Assembly: GCF_002563855.1 (NCBI RefSeq)
Contig: NZ_PDJQ01000001.1
Coordinates: forward strand, 868,001-932,000
Length of the DNA: 64,000 nt
Direction of reading: 5' to 3'
Source of the DNA: Tepidiforma thermophila
GTDB taxonomy: Bacteria; Chloroflexota; Dehalococcoidia; Tepidiformales; Tepidiformaceae
The position numbers and the translations under genes were made by a program. Below, one piece after another: positions 28,168-36,105 of the stretch; position 1 is the stretch's first letter; every line of letters starts with the position of its first letter. Below the pieces are notes generated by a model. That model was not told the origin of the DNA. It did no database searches and was given only the letters and a program-made list of their open reading frames with translations.

Positions 28168-30474
28168 GTGTCCGCCGGTCCGATCCGCCCCACCCGCCGG
28201 CCAATCATGGCCGCGGCCCTTGCGCTCGTCGCAGCCGCCCTCCTGCTCCCCGCCGTCCACCGGGTTTTCGCCCAGGAACCCGATGGAACCCTCGTCATCG
28301 CCAAGGTCATCCCCGGCGACCCCGGCGACACGACCACCTTCTTCGCGACCCTCGCGCCCTGCGCCGAACCGAAGGACGGCAAAACGTTCGGCTTCAGCCA
28401 GCTGGCACCCGCGAGCGTTTCCGTCGCGCCTGACTGCTGGCTCGTAAGCGAACAGCCCCCGCGCGGCTACGAGAACCTCGGCTGGTCACTCGGCAAACTC
28501 GACACTGACGGTCGCCCCGTTTGCCCCGAGACCGTGGACGTTCGCTCCACGCAGGCTGAGGTGAAGACCGGCGCAGGCGACCCCGTCGTCGTCTGCTTCT
28601 ACAACCAGTTCAACTCCGGCCCCAACGACGAGCCCCGCCAGGACGCAAACCTGTTCATCGCGAAGGTCGTGCCCGGCTCCCCGGCCGATTCCGCAACGTT
28701 CACCGCCTCCGTCGCCCCCTGCAACGACCCCAAAGCGGCGGCTTCCGTAACCTTCAGCCAGGGCGCCCCCGCCAGCCTCGCCGTCAAGGACGGCTGCTGG
28801 CAGGCCGAAGAGGTCGACCTCCCGGCCGGCTACGTCAACCTCGGCTGGGCCCCGGGCCGCATCACGATAAGCAAGGGTGGCCAACCCCAGCTCTCGTGCC
28901 CCGACAGCCCCGCCGACTTCTCCCCGGTCGCGAAGGTCGACATCAGCGCCAAAACGGGCCCCCAGGCCGTCTGCTTCTACAACCGCACAAAGGAGCTGGG
29001 GGACCCTCCGCCCGGCGGCAGCGCGACCCTCACCGTCGCCAAGGTCATCCCCGGCCACCCGGACGACGATCGGAACTTCCAGGCCTGGGTGACGCAGTGC
29101 GAGGAAACCACTGACCCCATCGCCCCGCCGCCGCTCGGCCTCGCGTTCGGCCAGCCCGCCCCGGCCGAGGCAACCCTCGAACCCGGCTGCTGGGCGGTGA
29201 GCGAGGAGCTCCTGCCGCGGTCGCCCTACGGTTTCGCCGGCTGGGCTTTCGGGGTTGAAAAGGGTGGCGAAGTCTACTGCCCGGACCAGCCCGAAAGCAC
29301 CGAGCAGCCGGTCCGACTCAAGCTCGGCGCGGGCGACCACCCGGTCGTCTGCTTCTACAACACCCGGCTCGACGACCCGCCGCCCGTTGAGAAGCCGACC
29401 CTCACCGTCGCCAAGGTCGTCCAGGGCGCTGCGGAGGACACCACCACGTTCACCGCGGTCATCCCCGTCGATTTCCTCGACGACCTCGAACTCCGGGTCA
29501 CCTTCGCGCAGGGCGCCCCCGGGCAGCTCGTGCTTGCCCCCGGCAGCTACACCGTCACCGAGCTCCCGAACCCCGGCTACACCACCGTCGGCTGGAGCTA
29601 CGGGCGCTTCGAACCCTGGCCCGATGACCCGCCCTGCCGCGTCGGCTGCGACTTTGAGACCGGGCGGCTGGTCTGCCCGGCAGCCCCCGACTATCCCGGC
29701 GACACCGCGCCCGTGACCATCACACCCACCGGCGCAACGCCCGAAGCCAGTCCCGGCGCCGGCGAGCACATCCTCCTCTGCTTCTACAACGAACCGCTCC
29801 TCGGCAGCGAAGACCCCGCCGAAGACACCGGCGGCCCGCCGCCCGCGGTGACCATCCGCGTCGAAAAGACGGAGAACATCGTCGGCTTCGCACGGCCCGG
29901 CGCCGGCTGGGAGTTCACCCTCACCGGCTGCGGCCTCGAGCCCCGCACCGCCGTCACCGGCCCCGACGGCGTCGCCGTCTTCGACGGGCTGCCCCCGGCC
30001 GTCGGCTGCTCCTACACCGTCGCCGAGACCCTCCGCCCCGGTTGGACCGCCCAGTACGACCGGCGCGACGCGCAGCCCGGCCAGCCGGGGGAGACTGTGA
30101 CCCTCGCCTTCCTCAACGTCCGCGAATGGAACCCGCCCTGCATAGTCGGCTGTTACGAACTGCCGCCCGCCGACCCCCCGGGGGCGCCCCCGGCTCCCCC
30201 CGCTCCGCAGCAACCCCAGCCCGCCGTCCCGGCCCCGCCCGCGGCGCCGAACCCGCCCGCACAGTCGAGCAGCAGCGAAACGCCCCCGGCCGACTCGTCG
30301 GCCACCGGCGCGCCGCCGCCCCCGGCCTCCCTGGCCACCCCGCTTCCGCCGCGCGCAGGCAACGCTGCAGCACCCGGCCGCGCAGCGCTCCCGGCCCCGG
30401 CGGCCCTGGCGGTCCTCGTCCTGCTGAGCAGCTCTGCCGGCCTCGCCGCGGCCGCCCTCGCGCGCCGCACCTAG
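28168..30474 (+). CDS. large secreted surface protein with SpaA/DUF11-like repeats
   Basis: Protein of 768 residues. A signal peptide ends near FAQEP (about residue 35). Four related domains begin at about residues 42, 162, 288 and 412, each opening with a form of TVAKVIPG and three of them ending in VVCFYN. A fifth SpaA-like domain starts with IRVEKTENIVG at about 563. The paired cysteines (APC ... CFY) in the repeats suggest one disulfide per domain. A Pro/Ala-rich stretch (about 665-730) and a hydrophobic C-terminal segment ending in Arg anchor it. I chose GTG 28168, with GGAGGT upstream. Cell-surface role inferred; no sortase motif is evident. Confidence 0.85.
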   Translation: MSAGPIRPTRRPIMAAALALVAAALLLPAVHRVFAQEPDGTLVIAKVIPGDPGDTTTFFATLAPCAEPKDGKTFGFSQLAPASVSVAPDCWLVSEQPPRGYENLGWSLGKLDTDGRPVCPETVDVRSTQAEVKTGAGDPVVVCFYNQFNSGPNDEPRQDANLFIAKVVPGSPADSATFTASVAPCNDPKAAASVTFSQGAPASLAVKDGCWQAEEVDLPAGYVNLGWAPGRITISKGGQPQLSCPDSPADFSPVAKVDISAKTGPQAVCFYNRTKELGDPPPGGSATLTVAKVIPGHPDDDRNFQAWVTQCEETTDPIAPPPLGLAFGQPAPAEATLEPGCWAVSEELLPRSPYGFAGWAFGVEKGGEVYCPDQPESTEQPVRLKLGAGDHPVVCFYNTRLDDPPPVEKPTLTVAKVVQGAAEDTTTFTAVIPVDFLDDLELRVTFAQGAPGQLVLAPGSYTVTELPNPGYTTVGWSYGRFEPWPDDPPCRVGCDFETGRLVCPAAPDYPGDTAPVTITPTGATPEASPGAGEHILLCFYNEPLLGSEDPAEDTGGPPPAVTIRVEKTENIVGFARPGAGWEFTLTGCGLEPRTAVTGPDGVAVFDGLPPAVGCSYTVAETLRPGWTAQYDRRDAQPGQPGETVTLAFLNVREWNPPCIVGCYELPPADPPGAPPAPPAPQQPQPAVPAPPAAPNPPAQSSSSETPPADSSATGAPPPPASLATPLPPRAGNAAAPGRAALPAPAALAVLVLLSSSAGLAAAALARRT
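28291..30120 (+). repeat. tandem domain repeats in the surface protein gene
   Basis: Five diverged units of about 360-450 bp start near 28291, 28651, 29029, 29401 and 29854. Units 1-4 begin with codons for VAKV or IAKV, units 1-3 close with VVCFYN or AVCFYN, and unit 4 with LLCFYN. The fifth is more distant. They are protein-level duplications, not identical DNA. Confidence 0.75.
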
Positions 30475-30503
30475 ACCGTCCGCCCGCGGGTCCCGGCGTG
30501 GCG

Positions 30504-31778
30504 TCAGCGCGCCAGGGCCCGCTCCGCATACGGGCGCAGCATCTGCATCGGCGAGAGCGGCGTGCCCAGGCTCGCGCAGACGCCCCGAAGCAGCCCGATG
30601 ACCCGCCCCAGCAGCACCAGGTCGCCCGGAATCTGCTCCACCGGGTTCGACCGCAGCGCCCGGTTCCGCTCCCGCAGCTCGGCCCGCGGCGCATCGATCG
30701 GCCGCGGCTCGAACAGGATCGCCAGCGTCGCCAGCAGCGCCCCCGGCTCCTCGTTCCGCACCCGCACGCCGAGCTCCCGGAACGCCGCAAGAATCTCCCC
30801 CGGGTCGCGGTTTGCCGTCCCGAGCACCAGCCGCGCAAAGCCGCGCCGGGCCGCGTCCGGGAGCTCCTTCGTCAGCCCGAAGTCCAGCAGCGCGACCCTC
30901 CCGCCCGGCAGCACCAGGATGTTCCCCGGGTGCGGGTCCGCCTGGAACAGCCCGTCGACCATAATCTGGTGGCCGTACGCATTCGTGATCGCCGCCGCGA
31001 GCGCCGCACGGTCGGGCGCGTGCGCATCCCGCCGCTCCGCATCCAGCAGCCGCACGCCCTCCACGTACTCCGTGACCAGCACCTTCGGCCGCACGTACCC
31101 GTCGACCACCGCCGGGACGACAACGCCCGGCAGATGCGCCAGGTTCGCCCGCACCCGCCGTGTCATCTCCGCCTCCCGCTCGAAGTCCAGCTCCATCGGC
31201 ACCTGGCTGGCGATTTCGTTCACCACCGTCCGGTAGTCGAAGTTCGGCTCCAGCCGCGCAACGATACCGACCAGCGCCTTCAGGTTCCGCACATCGAGCC
31301 GGACCAGCCCCGCCACCTCCGGGTACTGCACCTTCACCACCACATCCCGTCCGTCGGGCAGCCGCGCACGGTGCACCTGCGCCAGCGATGCCGAGGCGAG
31401 CGGCTCCGGGTCGAACGCCGCGAACAGGTCCTCGAGCGCGGCCCCGAACTGCTCCTCGATCGTGCGTCGAACCACCGGAAACGGGTGCGGCGGCACCGCA
31501 TCCTGCAGCCGAGAAAGCGAGCGCGTGTACGGCTCGGGCAGCAGGTCCGTCCGCGTGCCCAGGAACTGCCCCGACTTGATGTACAGGCCCCGCAGGTCCG
31601 TCGCCAGCCGGTACAGCAGCTCCGCGAACTCTTCGTGCCGCGCCGTCCATGCCGCCTCTGCCGCGGCCGGCGGCAGCTTCCGCGCACGCCGCTGGGTCCG
31701 CTTGTAGCCGAGGTAGATGCGGGCCCCGGTCCGCGCCACCCGCGCCGACCGCCGCAGCCGCCGTACGGTTTCGAACAT
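30504..31778 (-). CDS. ABC1/UbiB (AarF) atypical kinase family protein
   Basis: Protein of 424 residues. KSGQ at residues 68-71 (YIKSGQFLGTRTD) is the hallmark of UbiB/ABC1 kinases. ASASLAQVHRA is the alanine-rich loop, VVVKVQYP holds the ATP-site Lys, FQADPHPGNI is the catalytic loop and LLDFGLT the metal motif. The family supports quinone or isoprenoid-lipid metabolism; no ubi or men genes are nearby, so the role is inferred only. Start ATG 31778 has a TATACT 9 nt upstream, another leaderless-type start. Confidence 0.9.
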   Translation of the reverse strand: MFETVRRLRRSARVARTGARIYLGYKRTQRRARKLPPAAAEAAWTARHEEFAELLYRLATDLRGLYIKSGQFLGTRTDLLPEPYTRSLSRLQDAVPPHPFPVVRRTIEEQFGAALEDLFAAFDPEPLASASLAQVHRARLPDGRDVVVKVQYPEVAGLVRLDVRNLKALVGIVARLEPNFDYRTVVNEIASQVPMELDFEREAEMTRRVRANLAHLPGVVVPAVVDGYVRPKVLVTEYVEGVRLLDAERRDAHAPDRAALAAAITNAYGHQIMVDGLFQADPHPGNILVLPGGRVALLDFGLTKELPDAARRGFARLVLGTANRDPGEILAAFRELGVRVRNEEPGALLATLAILFEPRPIDAPRAELRERNRALRSNPVEQIPGDLVLLGRVIGLLRGVCASLGTPLSPMQMLRPYAERALAR

Positions 31779-31787
31779 CGTTCGAGC

Positions 31788-31793
31788 AGTATA
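31788..31793 (-). promoter_or_regulatory. -10 box of the ABC1 kinase gene
   Basis: On the minus strand TATACT lies 9 nt before the ATG of the kinase gene, too close for a Shine-Dalgarno leader. No confident -35 was seen. Confidence 0.45.
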
Positions 31794-31829
31794 CGGGACA
31801 GCCGCGTCCCCCTGCCGCCGCGCTGCCCG

Positions 31830-32675
31830 TCAGATCTGGCTGTAGCCCGAACCCTTCCGGTCCACCCCGAGCCCCTTCCCCTCGCTGATCCAGCCGTACT
31901 CCAGCAGGATCTCCTGGCTGTAGGTCACCCGGCCCGCGACCTTCTCCTTCGGCTCAGTCGCCAGGAGGAGCGCGGCCTTTGCCATCAGGATCGGCGGCTC
32001 GCCCCGCGGGTCATCCATCCCCGTCACCAGGTGGTGGAACACCGTCCCGGGCGTCGGCACCACCTGCGACGGCGAGACGCACGTCACGCTCACCCCGTCG
32101 TGGTACACCTCGCTCGCCAGGCCCTGCGTGAACCGCTCCAGCGCCGCCTTTTCCGCCCCGTACAGCGTCCCGCCCCGGCCGATGTTCTCCGGGTACGGCC
32201 CGCGGCCCGGCCCGATCGCTGCCCCGCTCGAGATGTTGACGATCGCCCCCGACTTCCGCGGCAGCATGTCCTGCAGCACCAGCTGGCTCAGGTAGAACGG
32301 TGCATGGAAGTTCACCGCAATCGACCGGTGCCATTTGTTGATCGGGTAGTCCTTGATCGGGATGAAGTAGGTGAGCGCCGCGTTATTTACGAGTACATCG
32401 ATCGGCCCGAACGCCTTCCGCGCCTCCTCCACCGCCCGGACGCACTGCTCGTACTCCGAAATGTCGGCGGCGATCGGGATTGCCTCGCCGCCCGCTTTCC
32501 GGATCGTCTCGACCGTGTGCTCGAGCGAGCCCTCCAGCGGGTGGTCGCCCTCCCGCAGCGTGCGCGCCACGCAGGCCACGCGCCCACCCTCTTCCGCGAA
32601 CAGGCGCGCAATCTCCGCGCCGATGCCCCGGCTTGCGCCGGTCACAATCACCGTCTTGCCATCCAGCCTGCCCAA
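31830..32675 (-). CDS. SDR family oxidoreductase
   Basis: Short-chain dehydrogenase of 281 residues with TGASRGIG near residue 11, NNAAL near 100 and a catalytic Ser (NISSG) 20-odd residues before the YGAEK motif that provides Tyr and Lys. The YGAEKAALERFTQGLA segment and long C-terminal region recall hydroxysteroid dehydrogenase-like or NAD(P)-dependent SDRs. I chose a TTG start at 32675 because AGGGAGGG lies just upstream on the minus strand and the protein then begins MGRLDGKTVIVTG. A TACAAT -10 box lies at 32712-32717. Confidence 0.85.
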   Translation of the reverse strand: MGRLDGKTVIVTGASRGIGAEIARLFAEEGGRVACVARTLREGDHPLEGSLEHTVETIRKAGGEAIPIAADISEYEQCVRAVEEARKAFGPIDVLVNNAALTYFIPIKDYPINKWHRSIAVNFHAPFYLSQLVLQDMLPRKSGAIVNISSGAAIGPGRGPYPENIGRGGTLYGAEKAALERFTQGLASEVYHDGVSVTCVSPSQVVPTPGTVFHHLVTGMDDPRGEPPILMAKAALLLATEPKEKVAGRVTYSQEILLEYGWISEGKGLGVDRKGSGYSQI

Positions 32676-32711
32676 TGCGGGTCCCTCCCTGACGTCAACG
32701 TAAGCGTCGGG

Positions 32712-32717
32712 ATTGTA
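32712..32717 (-). promoter_or_regulatory. -10 box for the TTG-initiated SDR gene
   Basis: TACAAT on the minus strand at 32712-32717 would give a leader of about 30 nt carrying the AGGGAGGG ribosome site. A matching -35 was not found. Confidence 0.4.
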
Positions 32718-32746
32718 GCCGAACAGCCCTCGGTCCGCGCGCAACG

Positions 32747-32771
32747 AAAACGCCCGCCGTCAGGCGGGCGT
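32747..32771 (-). terminator. rpsT terminator
   Basis: On the minus strand ACGCCCGCC and GGCGGGCGT form a 9-bp stem with a 4-nt loop (32750-32771), followed by TTTTCGTT. This is a rho-independent terminator 33 bp after the rpsT stop. Confidence 0.85.
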
Positions 32772-32803
32772 CGTACGCTCCTCGTGCCCCGGGCAGGCGG
32801 TAC

Positions 32804-33085
32804 TCAGGCAGCGTCCTGCGTCGACTGGGCCTTCTGGACGAGGTGCGCCATGCGGCGCTTCAGGCGGTCGGCCTTGCCCACGTGGATGGCGCCCTTCTTC
32901 GCCGCGCGGTCCACCGCCGAGTACGCCCGGCTGAGGGCTTCCTTAATCGCCTCGCCGTCGCCGGCCGCGACCGCCTCGCGGAGCTTGCGGATAGCATTGC
33001 GGGCGCGCGTGCGCCGCGAGCGGTTGCGCTCCCGTTCACGGAGCGACTGGCGCCAGCGCTTAATAGCGGACTTGTGATGAGCCAT
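32804..33085 (-). CDS. rpsT: 30S ribosomal protein S20
   Basis: Basic protein of 93 residues matching bS20, which binds 16S rRNA early in 30S assembly. MAHHKSAIKRWRQSLRERER, RNAIRKLREAV and AAKKGAIHVGKADRLKRRMA are characteristic. The start is the ATG at 33085, since MAHHKSA is the normal N-terminus; an ATG three codons upstream is less likely. It has its own promoter and terminator, so it is monocistronic. Confidence 0.95.
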   Translation of the reverse strand: MAHHKSAIKRWRQSLRERERNRSRRTRARNAIRKLREAVAAGDGEAIKEALSRAYSAVDRAAKKGAIHVGKADRLKRRMAHLVQKAQSTQDAA

Positions 33086-33127
33086 CTGGTACAAACCCGG
33101 GGCAGATCTCGTGTGTGCCGAAGGTTG

Positions 33128-33156
33128 AGAGTAGCAACCGCCCCCGCATCGAGCAA
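33128..33156 (-). promoter_or_regulatory. rpsT promoter
   Basis: On the minus strand a -35 box TTGCTC (33151-33156) and a -10 box TACTCT (33128-33133) are spaced by exactly 17 bp. The expected leader to the ATG is about 35-40 nt. Confidence 0.6.
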
Positions 33157-33169
33157 TCCAGCCGCCCCC

Positions 33170-33218
33170 GCTCCTTGCTCCCCGCTCCCTGCTCCCCGCT
33201 CCCTGCTCCCCGCTCCCT
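33170..33218. repeat. heptamer array GCTCCCY x7
   Basis: Seven contiguous 7-bp units alternate GCTCCCC and GCTCCCT, the first being GCTCCTT. It lies in the 387-bp gap between rpsT and nuoA (33086-33472), which has no gene. The gap holds the rpsT promoter, this array, a CT-rich tract (33244-33272), the nuo promoter and a leader. Confidence 0.85.
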
Positions 33219-33243
33219 CAGGGTGGCGGCGCGGCCGGGGTGG

Positions 33244-33272
33244 GGCTCCCTCCTCCCTCCTCCCTCCTTTCC
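33244..33272. repeat. CT-rich heptamer tract upstream of nuo operon
   Basis: Repeats of TCCCTCC follow a GGGGC, and the same composition recurs at 63556-63580 before the GNAT gene. The two tracts are near-identical over about 25 bp, apart from the end. Confidence 0.7.
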
Positions 33273-33278
33273 CTCCCC

Positions 33279-33308
33279 TTGCCCTCCCCTGCCCGCCGAA
33301 GGTAGAGT
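33279..33308 (+). promoter_or_regulatory. candidate nuo operon promoter
   Basis: TTGCCC (33279-33284) and TAGAGT (33303-33308) are separated by 18 bp, just after the CT-rich tract. The leader from about 33315 to 33472 has no gene but contains an inverted repeat CACGGGC/GCCCGTG near 33329-33357. Confidence 0.45.
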
Positions 33309-33472
33309 TTGTGTGCTTCTTCACGACCGCACGGGCCCGGGCCCCTTACGAGCCCGTGCCCGTCGCACAAGCCCTGGGAGCCCGCGCCGCCGATGAGTGC
33401 AGCAGCCACCTCGCCTTGCCCTGCCCCGGCACCCCGCATCGTGGCCTTGCTCCCCCGCATCGGGTGCGCCCT

Positions 33473-33835
33473 ATGAGCTTCTACGACCAGTGGTCCGCCA
33501 TCCTCATCGCCGCAATCGCCGGCTTCATCCTCGTCTTCACCGCGCTCATCGCGACCCGCCTTCTCGCCCCCTTCGCCCGTGAGCGCGCCAAAGGCCTCTC
33601 GTACGAGTGCGGCATGCTCCCCATCGGCCGCAACTGGGCCCAGGTCCACGTCCGCTACTACCTCATCGCCATCGTCTTCCTCCTCTTCGATGTCGAAACC
33701 GTCTTCATCTTCCCGTGGGCGATCACCTACCTCTCGCTCGCCGAGTTCATCTTCTGGCAGATGATCCTCTTCATCGCCATCCTCAGCCTCGGCCTCGTCT
33801 ACGCCTGGAAGCGAGGCGTCCTGGAGTGGAAATGA
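33473..33835 (+). CDS. nuoA: NADH-quinone oxidoreductase subunit A
   Basis: Subunit A of complex I, 120 residues, three membrane helices. The loop between helix 1 and 2 carries the conserved [10 protein letters not shown], and [15 protein letters not shown] with its acidic pair is the family signature for helix 2. It is the first gene of nuoABCDHIJKLMN, overlapping nuoB by ATGA. ATG 33473 gives the usual short N-terminus; GTG 33464 is possible. Confidence 0.95.
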   Translation: MSFYDQWSAILIAAIAGFILVFTALIATRLLAPFARERAKGLSYECGMLPIGRNWAQVHVRYYLIAIVFLLFDVETVFIFPWAITYLSLAEFIFWQMILFIAILSLGLVYAWKRGVLEWK

Positions 33836-34392
33836 GCGAAGCGACCGTTCCTCCCTACGTCCCCGATTACGGCGCCGAGCCCGAACGACTCCGCCCCGTT
33901 GAGCTGCCCCAGGCCCGCGCCGCTTATCGCATCGTCCTCCCCGGCGTCATCCAGACCGGCGCCGACCTTGTCCTCGCCATGAGCCGGAAGAGCTCCCTCT
34001 GGCCCATGACCTTCGGCCTCGCCTGCTGCGCCATCGAAATGATCGGCACCTTCATGGCCAACCACGACCTCGACCGCTTCGGCATCGTCCCCTGGCCCAG
34101 CCCTCGCCAGAGCGACGTCATGATCGTCTCCGGCACCGTCACCAAGAAGATGGCCCCGGCCATCAAGCTCCTCTACGAGCAGATGCCGAATCCGAAGTAC
34201 GTCATCTCCATGGGCGCCTGCGCCACCAACGGCGGCCCCTACACCGAATACGACCGCGTCCTCCAGGGCGTCGACAAGATCATCCCGGTCGATGTCTACG
34301 TCCCCGGCTGCCCGCCGCGCCCCGAATCGCTCCTCGATGGCTTCCTCCGGCTCCAGGAGAAAATCATGGAAGACAGGCGGATGGTCGGATGA
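33832..34392 (+). CDS. nuoB: NADH-quinone oxidoreductase subunit B
   Basis: Subunit B, 186 residues, carries the N2 [4Fe-4S] cluster, the last electron carrier before quinone. The cluster ligands are present: the Cys65-Cys66 pair in GLACCAIEM, the Cys in GACATNGG and the Cys in VPGCPPRPE. It is peripheral to the membrane at the quinone site. ATGA overlaps join it to nuoA and nuoC. Confidence 0.97.
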   Translation: MSEATVPPYVPDYGAEPERLRPVELPQARAAYRIVLPGVIQTGADLVLAMSRKSSLWPMTFGLACCAIEMIGTFMANHDLDRFGIVPWPSPRQSDVMIVSGTVTKKMAPAIKLLYEQMPNPKYVISMGACATNGGPYTEYDRVLQGVDKIIPVDVYVPGCPPRPESLLDGFLRLQEKIMEDRRMVG

Positions 34393-34907
34393 GCAAGCCC
34401 CTCGCCCCGAAGCCCATCGACCAGGTCGTCAAACTCCTTGAGCAGCGCTTCGGCAAGCTCCCCGTCACCATCTCCCGGACGGCCACCGACGCCAATATCG
34501 ATGTCCCGCCCGAGCATTTCCGCGCCGTCGTCGAAGAGCTGAAGAACCACCGCGACCTCGCCTTCGACTTCCTCCGCAACATCGTCGGCATCGACATGCT
34601 CGAAGAGGGACTCGCCTGCAAGTACCAGTTCTTCTCCTACAAGAACCGGCAGTCGGTCCAGGTCACCGTCCTCACCCCGCCGGGGAACCCCCACATCCCG
34701 AGCATCACCGACCTCTACCCCGCAGCCAACTGGCACGAGCGCGAAGCCGCCGAGATGGTCGGCCTCGTCTTCGATGGGCACCCCAACCTCAAGAACCTCC
34801 TGCTCGACGAAGACGTCCGCATCCACCCGCTCCTCAAGGCCCACCCGCTCCAGAAAGCCGAAATCCTGCAGGGCATCGAAGACACCACCCCGGGGTTCCC
34901 GTTCTGA
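34389..34907 (+). CDS. nuoC: NADH-quinone oxidoreductase subunit C
   Basis: Subunit C (30-kDa type), 172 residues, part of the connecting fragment near the quinone site. The signature [20 protein letters not shown] is present. The protein ends at the standard point, so C and D are separate genes rather than a nuoCD fusion. It overlaps nuoB by ATGA; 40 bp separate it from nuoD. Confidence 0.95.
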   Translation: MSKPLAPKPIDQVVKLLEQRFGKLPVTISRTATDANIDVPPEHFRAVVEELKNHRDLAFDFLRNIVGIDMLEEGLACKYQFFSYKNRQSVQVTVLTPPGNPHIPSITDLYPAANWHEREAAEMVGLVFDGHPNLKNLLLDEDVRIHPLLKAHPLQKAEILQGIEDTTPGFPF

Positions 34908-34947
34908 TGCCCGCCGCCATCCGCCGAGCCAGCCCGAGGTACGCCGC

Positions 34948-36105
34948 ATGAGCATCTGGCCCGAAGAGCGTCTCCGCGCCCTCGCCGACGACGGCTTCGA
35001 AACCGTCGATATGACCATCAACGTCGGGCCCCAGCACCCGGCAACCCACGGCGTCTTCCGCATGGTCCTCACCGTCGACGGCGAAAAGGTCGTCGATTGC
35101 GAGCCCTACATCGGCTACCTCCACCGCGGCCTCGAAAAACTCACCGAGAACCACGACTACCGCCAGTCCATGGGCTGGTGGGACCGAACCGATTACCTCG
35201 CCGGCATGGCCTGCGAAATGGCCTACTGCATGGCCGTCGAAAAGCTCGGCAACATCGAAGTCCCCCGCCGCGCGGAATACATCCGCGTCATGATGGTCGA
35301 ACTCTCCCGCATCCTCTCCCACTTCATGTTCCTCGGCGCCTTCGGCGCCGATGTCGGCTCCTTCGGCACCTCCTTCATCTACGCCTGGCGCGAACGCGAG
35401 CGCATCTACGACTTCTTTGAGGAAGTCGCCGGCGACCGCATGTTCCCGACCTACTTCCGGCCCGGCGGCGTCCAGATGGACCTCCCCGACAACTACCAGG
35501 ACCGCGTCCGCTGGCTCCTCGGCTCCATCCGCCAGGGCCTCGAAGACTTCGACGGCCTCCTCGTCGGCAACGAAATCTTCGTCGAACGCTGCCGCGGCCT
35601 CTCCCCCGTCACCCCCGAACAGGCCATCGCCTGGGGCCTCACCGGCCCCTGCCTCCGCGCGACCGGCTACAAGTTCGACCTCCGCAAGGACGAACCTTAC
35701 AGCGTCTACCCCGAGCTCAAGTTCGATATCCCCACCGGCACCACCGGCGACGTCTTCGACCGCTTCATGGTCCGCATGGCCGAAGTCTGGCAGAGCACCC
35801 TCATCGTCGAGCAGTGCCTCGATGCCCTCTCCCAGATGGAAGGCGAACTCGTCCTCAACCCCGACCTCCCCAAGACGCTCCGCATCGACAGCGGTGAATG
35901 CTACGTCCGCACCGAGGGCACCAAGGGCGAATACGGCGTCTACGCCCTCGCGAAGGGCGGGAACAAGCCCTACCGCATGAAGCTCCGCTCGCCCTCCTTC
36001 TGCAACCTCTCCGCCCTCCGCGAGATGGTCATCGGCACCTACGTCGCCGACGCCATCATCATCCTCGGCTCCCTCGATATCGTGCTCGGCGAGGTCGATA
36101 AATGA
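34948..36105 (+). CDS. nuoD: NADH-quinone oxidoreductase subunit D
   Basis: Subunit D (49-kDa type), 385 residues, which forms the quinone-binding cavity with NuoB. Visible signatures are NVGPQHPATHGVFRM near residue 26, the YIGYLHRGLEKL loop, EVPRRAEYIRVMMVELSRI and the C-terminal PSFCNLSALREM, plus a final Asp-rich DIVLGEVDK ending. The His in GPQHPATHG is a known quinone-site residue. It overlaps nuoH by ATGA. Confidence 0.97.
   Translation: MSIWPEERLRALADDGFETVDMTINVGPQHPATHGVFRMVLTVDGEKVVDCEPYIGYLHRGLEKLTENHDYRQSMGWWDRTDYLAGMACEMAYCMAVEKLGNIEVPRRAEYIRVMMVELSRILSHFMFLGAFGADVGSFGTSFIYAWRERERIYDFFEEVAGDRMFPTYFRPGGVQMDLPDNYQDRVRWLLGSIRQGLEDFDGLLVGNEIFVERCRGLSPVTPEQAIAWGLTGPCLRATGYKFDLRKDEPYSVYPELKFDIPTGTTGDVFDRFMVRMAEVWQSTLIVEQCLDALSQMEGELVLNPDLPKTLRIDSGECYVRTEGTKGEYGVYALAKGGNKPYRMKLRSPSFCNLSALREMVIGTYVADAIIILGSLDIVLGEVDK

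Noticed and set aside
28168..30474. LPXTG sortase-anchored protein
   Set aside because: No LPXTG-type motif is present before the C-terminal hydrophobic stretch, so I did not call sortase anchoring.
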